64,000 bases of DNA from Ashinkailepas kermadecensis (taxonomy: Eukaryota; Arthropoda; Thecostraca; Neolepadidae), in assembly GCA_034440615.1 (NCBI GenBank), contig JAOTOM010005106.1:739501-803500 (forward strand), read 5' to 3'. Positions 13,216 through 26,453 of this stretch are shown piece by piece (the stretch's first letter is position 1; each line of letters begins with the position of its first letter). The notes under the pieces were generated by a model. It saw only the letters and a list, made by a program, of their open reading frames with translations. It had not been told where the DNA came from and did no database searches. The position numbers and the translations under genes were made by a program.

Positions 13216-13548
13216 TAATTTCACAGGTGTCGAAGGTCCAGTGTGTGTACAATGATTGGGTGTAATAGGAATAGGAAGATCAAATCTAGTTTTGTTTCCA
13301 GTCGTGATAGCAGGCATTCATATCCTATATGACAAGGAGCTCCCCCAATAAATTTGTCATAACCCGCTCGGACGGCGCTCTCATCGCTGGCCGGACATAT
13401 AAAATACAGATTTTTTTTCTTCAAATTGTCCGCTTTCCTCTTTATGGTTCAACAGAAGTTGTCAAATTTGGAAGAGGAACCACACATGAGTACGCACAAT
13501 TTTATAGCCAGTCTGAGTTCATAATCACGAGAGAGCAATGTTGTAATC

Positions 13549-13870
13549 AGGGGTGGATCCAGGAATTATCATGGGGGCACTTGTCTGGAGGCGCGCCAAT
13601 TCTTTGGAACGGCGCCATTGCGAAAGCACCTGGAGGGGCACCTCTGGCTGCAAATTTCGAGGGGGCGGAAATGCACTCCGCCATTCCCGAAGGGGCGACT
13701 TTCCTTCCACGGGGGTGCCTTTTTCATTCTTCATTCATTCAGCCTCTGGCTGAAAAATTACAGCGGGTACACTGTAGCCTTTTCAAAGGGGCGTCTTTTC
13801 CCGGCCTGAGGGTTGCCACCTTCCACGTGGGGGGCACATGCTCTCAGTGCCACACCCTTTATCCGCCCGG
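13549..13870. repeat. Interspersed GC-rich repeat (copy 3)
   Basis: Starts 'caggggtggatccagg', matching the reverse complement of the end of copy 1 near 1225, and shares its 'ggcacttgtctg' and 'ccggcctgag' modules. The 241-codon frame crossing it is not a supported gene. Confidence 0.6.
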
Positions 13871-14313
13871 GTTGTCATTGCATCGAAATGTGTCCCCGCT
13901 GAACAGGAAAGCACGAGCAAGGTTACTGTATGTCCATATTTGCTACAATAAACCATCGTCCAATATTTTATGTTTTTCCTGCTACAAGAGGGCAACGTTT
14001 AGCATACTCACAGCATGGCTCTATGGTGATTGTGAAATCGGGCCCAGCACATAGGGCATACACCTAGATGTGTATAGGCAGTGATAAGGAGTGGAACTTG
14101 CTAATTTTGACGGAACGTCCACAAAATATCATTTTTAACAATGGCAAATCTCAAAACCAGACATTGAAAAAGAAGTAGCTGAAATCCAATGATTTTTTTT
14201 TATGGGGGCTACCCCCATCTTGTCCAAACTTACCGCGTCCCCGGTTTGTCCCCCCAATTTCGAAACCGTGGCTACACCCATGCTATACGACCCTTCCAGG
14301 TATATTTTTCATC

Positions 14314-16420
14314 AACTGGGGCATTCCACGACAGATCGACCAGGGCCCGGCACCCTCATGTCTCAGATTTTGAGCAAAATTGGTGTATAGGGTTATCTTA
14401 TGCCCTGAATCCACCTGTGCACATTTTACTTCGATCAGGTCAACGGTTCAGGAGTTATAGCCTCGGGCATTTCTGAAAGGTCACGCTGCAAGGTTATGTT
14501 CGGTGGCCAATAGCTAAGTTATTTACCAGTCAAAATATAAATATCCTGACATTTTTGAACTCGCAAAGATTCAAGGAATATAATTCTGACAATATCTGTA
14601 ATATATCATGAATAATAATAGTTACCCCATGACATCAGGTCACGTGACCTCCGGTGACCTCGATGCCCGTGAAATTCTTGTTTATTTAATTCACAGAATG
14701 GAAGGACCATGTTTTGGCTTGATATATAGTAAATAAAAAATATGCGTTTTTTTCTATAAATCCTTATTTCGAGAGCGAAAACCTTACTATATTTGAAGTC
14801 TTTCGAAGATTGAGCTATGAACTCTGCAATCTCTCCGTCCAAAATCGAGATGCGGTTTGATAACACGTAGCAACGTGTTCTCTGGGATTGTGTGGATTTA
14901 TGTCTCCTAATGTACTTATTTACCTCCAATATCCAGTTATCTTCACGGCACGTCCCTCGTCGTTCGACAATGCATGCACCAAAACAGTCGTAACATCAAC
15001 AGGCAAGAACTTGTGAAATTTGTGTTCCCTTGACGGCGAGAGCTTTCGTAAAGCGACCTGCCAGGCTCGCAATGACCTTCTCCACCTTTTCCTTCGTGGC
15101 AAAGCAGCTCTGAGACAGGCCGCACAATTTCTCGCAAACATCGCCAGCTCTCGGAACTCCCCTTAGCTCTTAGGTGGCTCTGTTCATCCCCCAGTGTTCC
15201 TTCCAAGCCTCAGAAGCATCACAGTCCGGTCCGCTCTAGCTCTCAGGGGACCTCCGTACTGCTCAAGCTTTTCGGGCTGGCAAGGACATTCTAGCTCTGG
15301 AATTGGCTCTCAGTATTCCTCACAACGATCGCTAGCCCTCGGGGAATATTTAGATCTCAGGGGACCCTTGTTCAACTCATAGGAACCCCTTCCAAGCATC
15401 TTGGGCATCCCAGTCCAGTCCCCTCTAGCGCTCAGTGACCATTTCCAATCGACATGGGTCCTCTCCAGCTGTTAGGGCCCTTCCCAGACCTTATCTAGCT
15501 CTGACATTGGCCCCCAGTATTCTTCATAATCATTGACCTAGGGACTCTTCTTCGCTCTCAGGGAACGCCATTCGCCCTCAAGGGCCTTCTCATGTTGCTA
15601 GCGATCCTTCCTAGTTATCGGTTTCAAGAGCATTCTAGCTCTGAGGCCGGCCCTCGGTATTCCTCACCTCAATTGCCAGCCAACAATAATATTTGTCCTC
15701 TATTGTGGCCTTGTTCATCCATTAGGGGCCGCTCTCAACATCAGAAGGATCCCAGTCCAGTACGCTCTGACTCTCAGGAGGTCCTCTACATCACTTAAGG
15801 CCCTTTCCTGCTTGTAGGGGCCCATCACAGTTCCCAATAGTCCTGTCCTATCTCGGGGAATTTCAGATCTGAGATGAACCCTCACTAGTCCTCTTCAGCT
15901 CGCATGGGTCCTGCTCATCCCTCAGGTGCCCCTTCAGACCTAAAGAGCATCCCAGCCTTCTCAGACCCTCACGTGCCTGTTTATTCTTCAGCCGCTAGGG
16001 GCCAATTCCAGTTGAGACTGCTCTTTCCAGCTGGTATAGGCACTCCAGCTCTCGGGCGAGTCCTCTCTTGTCTTCACGGCCCTTGATAGCCCACAGGGTG
16101 GACCCATCCACGTGTCAAGGGCATTCTCCATATAAAAATGGGGCACTCTCCATATTTATCACATATCAAAATATTACCGGGATTGGATTCCTTGAAACTT
16201 TGCGAGTTCAAAAATGTTTTGACATTTATATTTCGAACGATATTTAACATAGTTATCGGCCACCGAGCGTACCCTTGCAGCGTGGCCTTCCAGAAACACC
16301 CGAGGCTATAACTCCTGAACTGATCGAAGTAAAATTTGCACAGGTGGATTCAGGGCATAAGACATGAGGGTGGACAATCACCCCCTTGCCTGGTCGATTT
16401 GTCGTGGAATGCCCCAACTA
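14314..16420. mobile_element. Foldback-like element with ~270-300 bp inverted arms
   Basis: The left arm (14314-14612) and right arm (16153-16420) are imperfect reverse complements. Shared blocks in order are 'ctggggcattccacgaca', 'atcgaccagg', 'tgccctgaatccacctgtg', 'caggagttatagcctcggg', 'cacgctgcaagg' and 'tttttgaactcgcaaag'. The 1.54 kb spacer holds a degenerate C/T-rich repetitive region (15150-16090) built around 'tctagctctcaggggacc'-like phrases. No transposase-like frame was found. The outer ends and any target duplication could not be fixed, partly because the neighbouring TIR transposon sits against the left arm. Confidence 0.7.
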
Positions 16421-16838
16421 TTGCACCAAGATATATGATTTGCTGTATTTCGTTAACTTTTAGATAATATATGGGTTTAAGTCAGCACTTGACACAGAGT
16501 GCAGCATTTGGCATAGAACACGCATGTGTACGCTGCTTTTCAGGAATCCAGGTAATGGCAACGGCTGTCGGTCTTCACCGTTATGCATGACTTTGCCATT
16601 CAGTGTACTTCGAACATTATCACAAGGTAGCCAGTTTTGCTCACGGGTGCACGCGGTGTAGAACATTGATAAAAATACGGGGATATGTGAACAGGTGACC
16701 TGCAACGCGGAATGGAGCAATTCCAGAACAAAAAAAGATTGCAACATTTCCACGAAAGCGTGCCGCGCAGTCTTGCAGCGCGATTGCATGCAACGGCCGG
16801 CAGCAGTCTCCCGCCTAACACTGCGTGACTGCCGACAG

Positions 16839-17546
16839 GTCCGTAACCCGCTGCTGGCCCGACCCGGAGGCGGCAGGAGGCGGCCGGCCCGCGTGCGTGG
16901 AGGCACGCCGGCCGAGCCGACAGCCCTGCCACACGGCGCCGCCGCCGACAACGAAGTGCTGGTGGCAGACGGCGCCGGCCAGAATCGTCCGCCGGCCCGC
17001 CGCCGCCCGGCCGAGCGGCGCCGACGACCGGACATCCGCAGCAGCGCGCAGGAGCGCCGCCGCCCCGCTCTTACTCAGGACGGCGCGCAGGACCGCCGCC
17101 GCCCCGCCCCTGCCCAGGACGGCGCACAGGAGCGCCGCCGACCCGCTCTTCCTCAGGACGGCGCGCAGGACCGCCGCCGCCCCGCCCCTGCCCAGGACGG
17201 CGCACAGGAGCGCCGCCGACCGGCTCCGGCCGCCGTCGAGGAAAGTGCGCAGCCTGCCCGGCGGCGGCAGGGAGGCCGCCGTCCGGTGTCTGGTCGACGG
17301 CAGCCCGCACGCCGCCGACAGCAGCCCGTCTACGACTACGCCGACTATCCAGCCGAGACGGCGGCGCCGCAAGTCGCGCCCGTCTACGACTACGAGTACG
17401 ACTACGTGGACCTGGAGCCGGTGGAGCCGGTGGAGCCGGCAAGAGCTGCTGCCGACCAGCCGACACCGGCGCGTGGCCGCCAGGCGCCGCTGCAGAGACG
17501 CGCCGGACGTCGCCGACAGCCACCCCGCCCGGCGGCCGGCCAGTGA
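16839..17546 (+). CDS. Chitin-binding protein, terminal exon (Arg-rich repeats and Tyr modules)
   Basis: Acceptor 'gccgacag', phase 0, 235 codons to a TGA at 17544. After a Gly/Arg/Pro lead come about five 13-residue repeats of the type QDGAQ(D/E)RRRPAPA (about 17045-17230), encoded by 39 bp tandem units. Then follow an Arg/Gln-rich segment, VYDYADYPAE, VYDYEYDYVDLEP and an Arg/Pro/Ala-rich end. The VYDY.DYPAE module recurs from the previous exon, which supports both exons being one gene. The tail is strongly basic with acidic Tyr islands and predicts a disordered matrix-type segment. A long proline/leucine-type frame on the opposite strand is a shadow of this GC-rich repeat. The last codons are themselves part of a minisatellite that continues past the stop. 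Confidence 0.8.
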   Translation, partial: VRNPLLARPGGGRRRPARVRGGTPAEPTALPHGAAADNEVLVADGAGQNRPPARRRPAERRRRPDIRSSAQERRRPALTQDGAQDRRRPAPAQDGAQERRRPALPQDGAQDRRRPAPAQDGAQERRRPAPAAVEESAQPARRRQGGRRPVSGRRQPARRRQQPVYDYADYPAETAAPQVAPVYDYEYDYVDLEPVEPVEPARAAADQPTPARGRQAPLQRRAGRRRQPPRPAAGQ

Positions 17547-17695
17547 CCTACCGGCGCCAGCGGCTGCCATCCCGCCCGGCGGCCGACTAGTGACCTACCG
17601 GCGCCAGCGGCTGCCACCCCGCCCGACCAGTGACCTACCGGCGTCATCGGCTGCCCCCCCCCCCCGGCGGCCGAATAGTGACCTACCGGCGCCAG
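17500..17695. repeat. ~47 bp minisatellite spanning the stop codon of the chitin-binding gene
   Basis: 'agtgacctaccggcg' begins at 17542, 17589, 17629 and 17677 (steps of 47, 40 and 48). The stop TGA is the TGA of the first of these. The C-terminal codons match the second half of the unit. Confidence 0.85.
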
Positions 17696-18285
17696 CGGGC
17701 CGGAGCGGCCGCGTCGCGCCGCGCCACAGACGTGTTATCGGCTGGCGACCATGTGCCGACACGGCGGCGTATCAGCCGGTCGGGTCGGCCGTGGTCCGCC
17801 TCACGTGGCGAGCGCGCAGACAGAACGCAGACGTCGCGCCCGGCTCCAACTATTCGCCTAGTCATTGGACTGACGGCCGGCAATGGGCCGCGTCTGTGGG
17901 TATGCCCACCCCGCTCCGCACCAAGTGTGACCGTCGGATCATGACAACTGACAAGCCGGCTGTTGTTGGAGCGCGCCGGCGAGATCCACCATACACTTTG
18001 CCGTTCCCCTGGACGGCGCAGACGCGATGAAGGTCCGGGAAATAAGATGAATAAGGCAGCGATTGAGCTGCGAGTGGCCGCAGCTCGAGCGGCTTTTGTA
18101 GTGGTCACGGCGGGGCGTCAGCGCGCTGCTGTCGATGTCTCGCTGCTGACTAGACACGATGCGGTCGCGCTTCAGTGCATGAATACATTCTCACCAACAT
18201 GGACAAACTTCGTAGCTTCGCCGACGTTCTAGCAGCAGACGAGCGGTACAATGACTGTACACGGGTCCGGCGACGGTTTGGCAGC
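17696..18285. other. GC-rich intergenic sequence, likely 3' flank
   Basis: High GC with many chance frames on both strands. No exact AATAAA signal was seen close after 17546, and no protein family was recognised. Confidence 0.4.
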
Positions 18286-18289
18286 ATCC

Positions 18290-18612
18290 CCGACCGCCTA
18301 GCCTCACCTACAGCCGACCACCAGCAGGTGTCCGGCACGGTCCAGTGCGGCCGTCTAGCCTCACCTACTGCTGGCCACCAGCAGGTGTCCGGCACGGCCC
18401 AGTGCGGCCGTCTAGCCTCACCTACAGCCGACCACCAGTAGGTGTGCACGGCACGGTCAGCCGCACCCAGTGCGGCCGTCTGGCCACCAGTGGTTCACCT
18501 ACAGCCGACCACCAGTAGGTGTCCGGCACGGTCCAGTGCGGCCGTCTAGCCTCACCTACATCCGACCACCAGCAGGTGTCCGGCACGGTCCAGTGCGGCC
18601 GCTTCCAGCCGC
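18290..18612. repeat. 57 bp minisatellite, about five units
   Basis: Units contain 'tctagcctcacctac', 'gaccaccag', 'aggtgtccggcacgg' and 'ccagtgcggccg'. Units start near 18297, 18354, 18411 and 18543, with one diverged unit between. Since 57 is a multiple of three, both strands show repetitive frames; these are not genes. Confidence 0.85.
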
Positions 18613-19619
18613 GCCCTATTGCCACGAGTGCCCACACGGCCGCCTCCCGCGCAACACCGTATTATTTTCAGAACAATCACCTCGGCGCTCACCACTTTCA
18701 CTCAGTACAAAACGAAAACAGCGCCGAGTGCAACGACTCGCTCACAACGCACATGGCAATTCCGAGCATCGCGACAAGTGTGTGGGGGGGGGGGACGGGA
18801 CACCAGCAGGTGGGCACATGGCGACCCGTGGCACCAGCACGGGCGGTGACAGACACGTGATGATCTACACCCGCATGGCAACCGCGTTACCGACACGTGG
18901 CGGCCCTCCAGTCACGGACAGTGACAGTGACACGGGCGGCCCTGGACAACACGCGTGGTCCTCCCGCCACATCCGACGGCCATCCGCGGACGTAACACGA
19001 GCGGCTTTCCGCGACAAAGGATCGCCCTCAATAACGAGAGCATCTCTTCAGTCATGCAGCGGCTCATCTAAAACAGCTATAGGGCCATAAACACAATAAC
19101 ACGTTATGTACACGCACCTGATGGAAGCAGGGGTTAAATAATTGGGTACACAAGATCGTCTTCGGAACCTATTTCCACATGGCTGGACAATGAGCAGGCT
19201 AAAGCCTGCCTAAGGCACCGTCACAATACGATGTAAGCTACCCCTTGGTTCGTCGTCCACATCTGTGAAGTCGGCATCACACGTGACAAGAAATTAGTAA
19301 AAGTCAAGCCAACAAAGAGGCATACTCCATTATCCGCCTGGAAACAACAGCTTCGCTCCATAATGAGCGACTTAATAACCACTCCACTCCACTCAATTCC
19401 ACTCCGGCACTCAGTGATCCGGGAGAGCGGAACTGCAGCAAAGGAGTTCTGACGCAGACGCGGCTTTTGCGGCACGTCAGACAGCTGGTGTGCAGACCGG
19501 TTTGTCTGTAGGAGGACGCCGTTCGCCACCGGTATTGGGGCGACATTCGACGCGGCTGGACGGCGACACGCAACGGCCGCGCCAACAGGCAGTGTTCCTG
19601 GGTGACCCGACAGGTGTCA
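18613..19619. other. Intergenic region between convergent genes
   Basis: No exon recognised. It has a poly-G run at about 18784 and a short 'actccactccactcaattcc' repeat near 19380. The 3' UTR of the minus-strand Crk gene should start below 19620, but no clear AATAAA was found on the minus strand nearby. Confidence 0.4.
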
Positions 19620-21296
<1,677 letters not shown>

Positions 21297-21392
21297 CTGT
21301 AGGTTAATCTTCGGTTTGCCGACCGGCTCCTTCGAGTTTGGACTACCGACGCCACCGACGCCCACGGACGTCTTCGATTCGCTCTCCTCGAA
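21297..21392 (-). CDS. Crk: Crk adaptor, linker exon between the two SH3 domains
   Basis: A 96 bp phase-0 exon. Acceptor 'gaaccgttgcag' is followed by FEESESKTSVGVGGVGSPNS, KEPVGKPKINLQ and donor 'gtgagt'. Joined to the next exon it gives [14 protein letters not shown], the expected run-in to the C-terminal SH3 in insect-like Crk proteins. The segment is Ser/Gly-rich and presumably flexible. It has no domain of its own, so its assignment rests on position, phase on both sides, strand and the run-in motif. Confidence 0.8.
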
Positions 21393-21540
21393 CTGCAACG
21401 GTTCACAGCAACAACGGTGAACTCGGTAGTACCGAATGGTATACCATAGTAGCACTGCATAGCGCAATGGTGACCTCGGCTCACCGACGCGTACACACCG
21501 CCAGTCGCATCTGGCATCGGTGCAGCTCCACACACCGTCA

Positions 21541-21845
21541 GTCACATCTGACATCGGTGCAGCTCCATACCGCCCCAGAGGAGTTCAGGCCTGTCCCATG
21601 TTCACATCTGACATCGGTGCGGCTCTATACCGCCCCAGAGGGATTCAGGCCTGTCCCATGTTCACATCTGACATCGGTGCAGCTCCATACCTCCCCCGAG
21701 AAGTCCAGGCCCGTCCCATGTTCACATCTAACATCGGTGCAGCTCCATACCTCCCCCGAGAAGTTCAGGCCCGTCCCATGTTCACATCTGACATCGGTGC
21801 TGCTCCATACCTCCCCAGAGGGGTTCAGGCCTGTCCCATGTTTGG
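21541..21845. repeat. 60 bp minisatellite in a Crk intron, five to six units
   Basis: 'ttcacatctgacatcggtgc' recurs at 21600, 21660, 21720 and 21780, plus one unit before. Each unit ends 'gtcccatg'. It begins about 150 bp upstream (in gene sense) of the linker exon. The 60 bp period keeps three-base phase, hence misleading frames on both strands. Confidence 0.9.
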
Positions 21846-21849
21846 CTGA

Positions 21850-23930
21850 GCCCCTCCAATAACTACACATTTGAACATGGAATTATGGGGGTTAGCCTCT
21901 CTAATAAGTCGAATATATCAGTTTGAGCACTCCTGGGTTATGGGAGCAGTTTGAGCATTCCAACCCCTTTTTAAAGCTCTGCTCCTGGTATATGACAGTA
22001 GATAATAATGAACAGTGAGACGTGCAACATTCCGAGAGATCCTGATATCTGTGTCGTAACGAACACATAGGATTAAACATTAGCTTCCAAACGTCACTAC
22101 TTGATTGCGGTGATAAAAAGTGCGAGAGAATAGTTGCGCAGTCCTGTTGCGTGTGCATTCAAAGTAACAGGTATTTCATGACATCAATGGCACATAATTG
22201 TTCAAGCTATATTACAGTAGTCATAGAAACCACGGTTGTGATATTGAACAATTACGCTCATATATTCCTTCGACGCTTTATCTTTCCAATACTTCTATCA
22301 GTCATTTGGGCTTTAGGGCTCATCGACTGAATTGATCATGTAGCGCCCATTTCCAAGACTTGCAATGCTCTTTAAGATACTGAGACAAGATTAGCAAACA
22401 CGTTCCCCTCCAGCGAGATACCTCAGCCATTTGTACAGAAGCCGTTCATCGCGCAACGCATGACCATGGAGAAAGGCACGGCGACCATGATGGGCATATG
22501 GGAAGAGCATGCGTTAAACAGTGGGGTCAACACGACGCGTTTTGAAGCCACTATCAGCACTAGTAGGCTTGACGCTAAATCTTAGAACGAAAAGATGAAA
22601 ATGGAGTAAAGCTCAGCACAGTCATTTACCTAAGCCTCCGCAAATTTTTGGCATCGGAGCATCAACCTAGAATAAATAAATAAAAATCCGTCGTGTGGAA
22701 CTTGTTATAAACTTCGCTACGCTAATGGCAATGGAGCTCTATTGAAAATGCACTTGCGGTACATCGAGACATTTGGCAAACAAGTGCCAGCTTCAACACG
22801 ACACAGAAATGGCCAAAGGTTCACATTGACCAAGCTATCACATCGAGGAAGCTGTAACGGGCTGGGCGAGTTTACAACTCCGTGCAGAAATGCAATCAGC
22901 ATGAATATAAAAACCGTCCAGAAAATCCGCAGTCTGCACTTTGCACCGGTCTGCAGATTCTATGCAAACTCGGAATGTGAATGTGAAAGCTAGACGTGTG
23001 CAAAATTTATGAGAAACTGCCGAACGGTTTTTGTTCCTCTTTGGATGAAAGTAAGGACAACAAAATAAATGTTGAGCCAGCAGAATATAGTGCATGCGTG
23101 GCACGCCACAAGAAGAGACTCAGATCACTGTCGAGTGATCAGATAATTCACTTAGCAATGAGGTAACACACAGCAGTTACATCCTAATGCGGAATCGGTT
23201 GCCCCCTAACGGCACCGAAGATATTGATGTGGTCGGACTGTGACTCCATGATACACGAGTTTGTAAAAAAAAAAAAACGACCCACAGAGATGCAATTGTC
23301 ATTGAATAGCGGGATACCATTGAATAGCGTCTTGCTCACACCATGCTCTCAACAGCCAAACATGTTCTTGGATCATATAACCGGATCCTGAATTCTGAAG
23401 GATCCTAAACGAAAATTTCCCCGGGATCTTGCATCTTAAAAAGCAACCATTCTACCCTATTAAATCTATGTTAGACTCTGGGAGATCCCTCGAAAGACAT
23501 TTTCATAAATTACAATCGAAAAAGCAAGTGCCAGAAAAATGCATTACACAAGGAAAGACAAGACCTCGTTCTAGAATGTCACAAGAAGAATTTGACAGTT
23601 TGAAGCAGCATATACAGACCCTTCTGTAAGGCCTAAGGTGGCGCTAAACATGACATATTCGACATGGCTCTCGACTCGGCCAAATCGCTGATTCCGACTG
23701 AAGCATTCTTTACACTTGCTCATACATCGATATACACTCGCATGCTTCTGTCTAGGGACATAGTTCAAAACAGAACTTTCAGAACTTTTCAAACAAAACT
23801 TTTCATGGCTACTCGAGTCTATTAAAATTCAACATGACGGTATATACTTCAAACTTGATTGATGCATTAATCATAAGAAGAACCATTCTGAAATCAGTTA
23901 CTTGTTTTGCGTTTTCGACCATTTACTTGG
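21850..23930. other. Crk intron, no recognisable feature
   Basis: AT-rich non-coding sequence with a 12 bp A-run at about 23264. No exon, tRNA or transposon protein was recognised. Confidence 0.45.
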
Positions 23931-23939
23931 CGACGAGTC

Positions 23940-26440
23940 CGACCAGGAGTTACACCCGGCACAGGTCATACAGGGCAAGGCACGCACCCGACACAGGTCA
24001 TACAGGGCAAGGCACACACCCGACGCAGGCCATACAGGGCAAGGCACACAACTGACACAGGTCATACAGAGCACACAAGGCAGGTCAGCACGGGCCGTAC
24101 GGGGCACAAGTCCCACCAGGCACAGACCAAACAGCTGACAGATCGCACCCAGCACAGGTCATACAGAGCATGGGTCCCAACTGTCACAGGCCACACATGA
24201 GATATGCTACACACAACACAGGACCCATCGGAAACAGGTAACACACGACACAGGTTACACACAGCACAGATCACAAATGGCATAGGATACACAGGACACA
24301 GGTTACACATGGTACAGGACATACATGGCACATACCACACACGGCACAGGACACACAGGACACAAGTTACACACGGCACAGGACACACGGCACAGGACAT
24401 ACAGGACACAAGTTACACATGGCACAGACCGCACACGGCACAGGACATACAGGACACAAGTTACACATGGCACAGACCGCATACGGCACAGGACATAGTT
24501 GACACAAGTTACACACGGCACAGACCACACACGGCACAGGACATACAGGACACAAGTTACACATGGCACAGACCACACACGGCACAGGACATACAGGACA
24601 CAAGTTACACATGGCACAGACCACACACGGCACAGGACACACAGGACACAAGTTACACATGGCACAGGACGCACGGCACAGACCACACACGGCACAGGAC
24701 ATACAGGACACAAGTTACACATGGCACAGACCGCACACGGCACAGGACATACAGGACACAAGTTACACATGGCACAGACCGCATACGGCACAGGACATAG
24801 TTGACACAAGTTACACACGGCACAGACCACACACGGCACAGGACATACAGGACACAAGTTACACATGGCACAGACCGCACACGGCACAGGACATACAGGA
24901 CACAAGTTACACATGGCACATACCACATACGGCACAGGACACACAGGACACAAGTTACACACGGCACAGACCACACACGGCACAGGACATACAGGACACA
25001 AGTTACACATGGCACATACCACATACGGCACAGGACACACAGGACACAAGTTACACACGGCACAGACCACACACGGCACAGGACACACAGGACACAAGTT
25101 ACACACGGCACAGACCACACACGGCACAGGACACACAGGACACAAGTTACACACGGCACAGACCACACACGGCACAGGACATACAGGACACAAGTTACAC
25201 ATGGCACAGACCGCATACGGCACAGGACATAGTTGACACAAGTTACACACGGCACAGACCACACACGGCACAGGACATACAGGACACAAGTTACACATGG
25301 CACAGACCGCATACGGCACAGGACATACAGGACACAAGTTACACACGGCACAGGACATACAGGACACAAGTTACACATGGCACAGACCGCATACGGCACA
25401 GGCACATAGTTGACACAAGTTACACACGGCACAGACCACACACGGCACAGGACATACAGGACACAAGTTACACATGGCACAGACCGCATACGGCACAGGA
25501 CATACAGGACACAAGTTACACATGGCACAGACCGCATACGGCACAGGACATAGTTGACACAAGTTACACACGGCACAGGACACACAGGACACAAGTTACA
25601 CACGGCACAGACCACACACGGCACAGGACACACAGTACACAAGTTACACACGGCACAGACCACACACGGCACAGGACATACAGGACACAAGTTACACATG
25701 GCACAGACCGCACACGGCACAGGACATACAGGACACAAGTTGCACATGGCACAGACCTCCAGTTACACACGGCACAGGAACATAGTTGACACAAGTTACA
25801 CATGGCACAGACCACACACGGCACAGGACATACAGGACACAAGTTACACATGGCACATACCACATACGGCACAGGACATACAGGACACAAGTTACACACG
25901 GCACAGACCACACACGGCACAGGACATACAGGACACAAGTTACACATGGCACAGACCGCACAGGACATACAGGACACAAGTTGCACATGGCACAGGACAC
26001 ACAGCACACAAGTTACACACGGCACAGGACACACAGTACACAAGTTACACACGGCACAGACCACACACGGCACAGGACACACAGTATACACAAGTTACAC
26101 ACCGCACATGACACACAGTACACAAGCTACACATGGCACAGGACATACAGGACACAAGTTACACACGGCACAGGACACACAGTACACAAGTTACACACGG
26201 CACAGACCACACACGGCACAGGACACACAGTACACAAGTTACACACGGCACAGACCACACACGGCACAGGACACACAGTATACACAAGTTACACACGGCA
26301 CAGACCACACACGGCACAGGACACACAGTATACACAAGTTACACACCGCACATGACACACAGTACACAAGTTACACACGGCACAGACCACACAGGACACA
26401 GGGCACACACACAGCACATGCTATACACGGAAGAGGTCAC
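23940..26440. repeat. 2.5 kb minisatellite, main unit 48 bp, inside a Crk intron
   Basis: The core unit is made of 'ggacatacaggacacaagtt', 'acacatggcacagacc' and 'gcacacggca'. It is repeated roughly 40-45 times with higher-order variants ('catagttgacacaagtt', 'cagtacacaagttacacac'). A shorter 33 bp-like variant ('gtcatacagggcaaggcaca') starts the array near 23966. Because 48 is divisible by three, frames of over 300 codons exist on both strands (His/Thr-rich on plus, Cys/Val-rich on minus). They are artefacts. Confidence 0.95.
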
Positions 26441-26453
26441 ATACAACACGGGT

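Larger units (their letters stand above)
11109..14281. mobile_element. 3.17 kb non-autonomous DNA transposon with TIRs and 10 bp target duplication
   Basis: The left end reads ATGGGTGTAACCAC and the right end GTGGCTACACCCAT, a 14 bp terminal inverted repeat with one mismatch. Both ends are G/C-run rich. The element is flanked on both sides by the identical 10-mer GCTATACGAC (11099-11108 and 14282-14291), a target site duplication. A duplication of 9-11 bp points to Mutator-like elements, but no transposase frame is present, so the superfamily is open. Inside are a ~275 bp tandem array (11833-13215) and a copy of the GC-rich interspersed repeat (13549-13870). Confidence 0.8.
9704..16838 (+). 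other. Intron 3 of the chitin-binding gene (7.1 kb), filled with mobile DNA
   Basis: Donor 'cgg|gtgagc', acceptor 'ctgccgacag' before 16839, phase 0 on both sides. It contains a CA/TA microsatellite (about 10245-10400), an AT-rich featureless part (10400-11098), a TIR transposon (11109-14281) and a long-armed inverted-repeat element (14314-16420). No extra exon was recognised. Confidence 0.7.

Noticed and set aside
13329..14054. 241-codon plus-strand frame
   Set aside because: Crosses a known interspersed repeat inside a transposon; no domain and no splice support.
17020..17420. CRISPR-like repeats or other array-type immunity loci in the minisatellites
   Set aside because: Units are contiguous without unique spacers, and the gene context is eukaryotic.
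16815..17570. 251-codon minus-strand frame opposite the terminal exon of the chitin-binding gene
   Set aside because: GC-rich repeat shadow; the plus strand has the phase-compatible splice site and modules shared with the upstream exon.
24303..25789. Open frames of 350-400 codons on both strands
   Set aside because: They are translations of a 48 bp minisatellite whose period is a multiple of three; no codon structure, no homology, and the region is inside a Crk intron.
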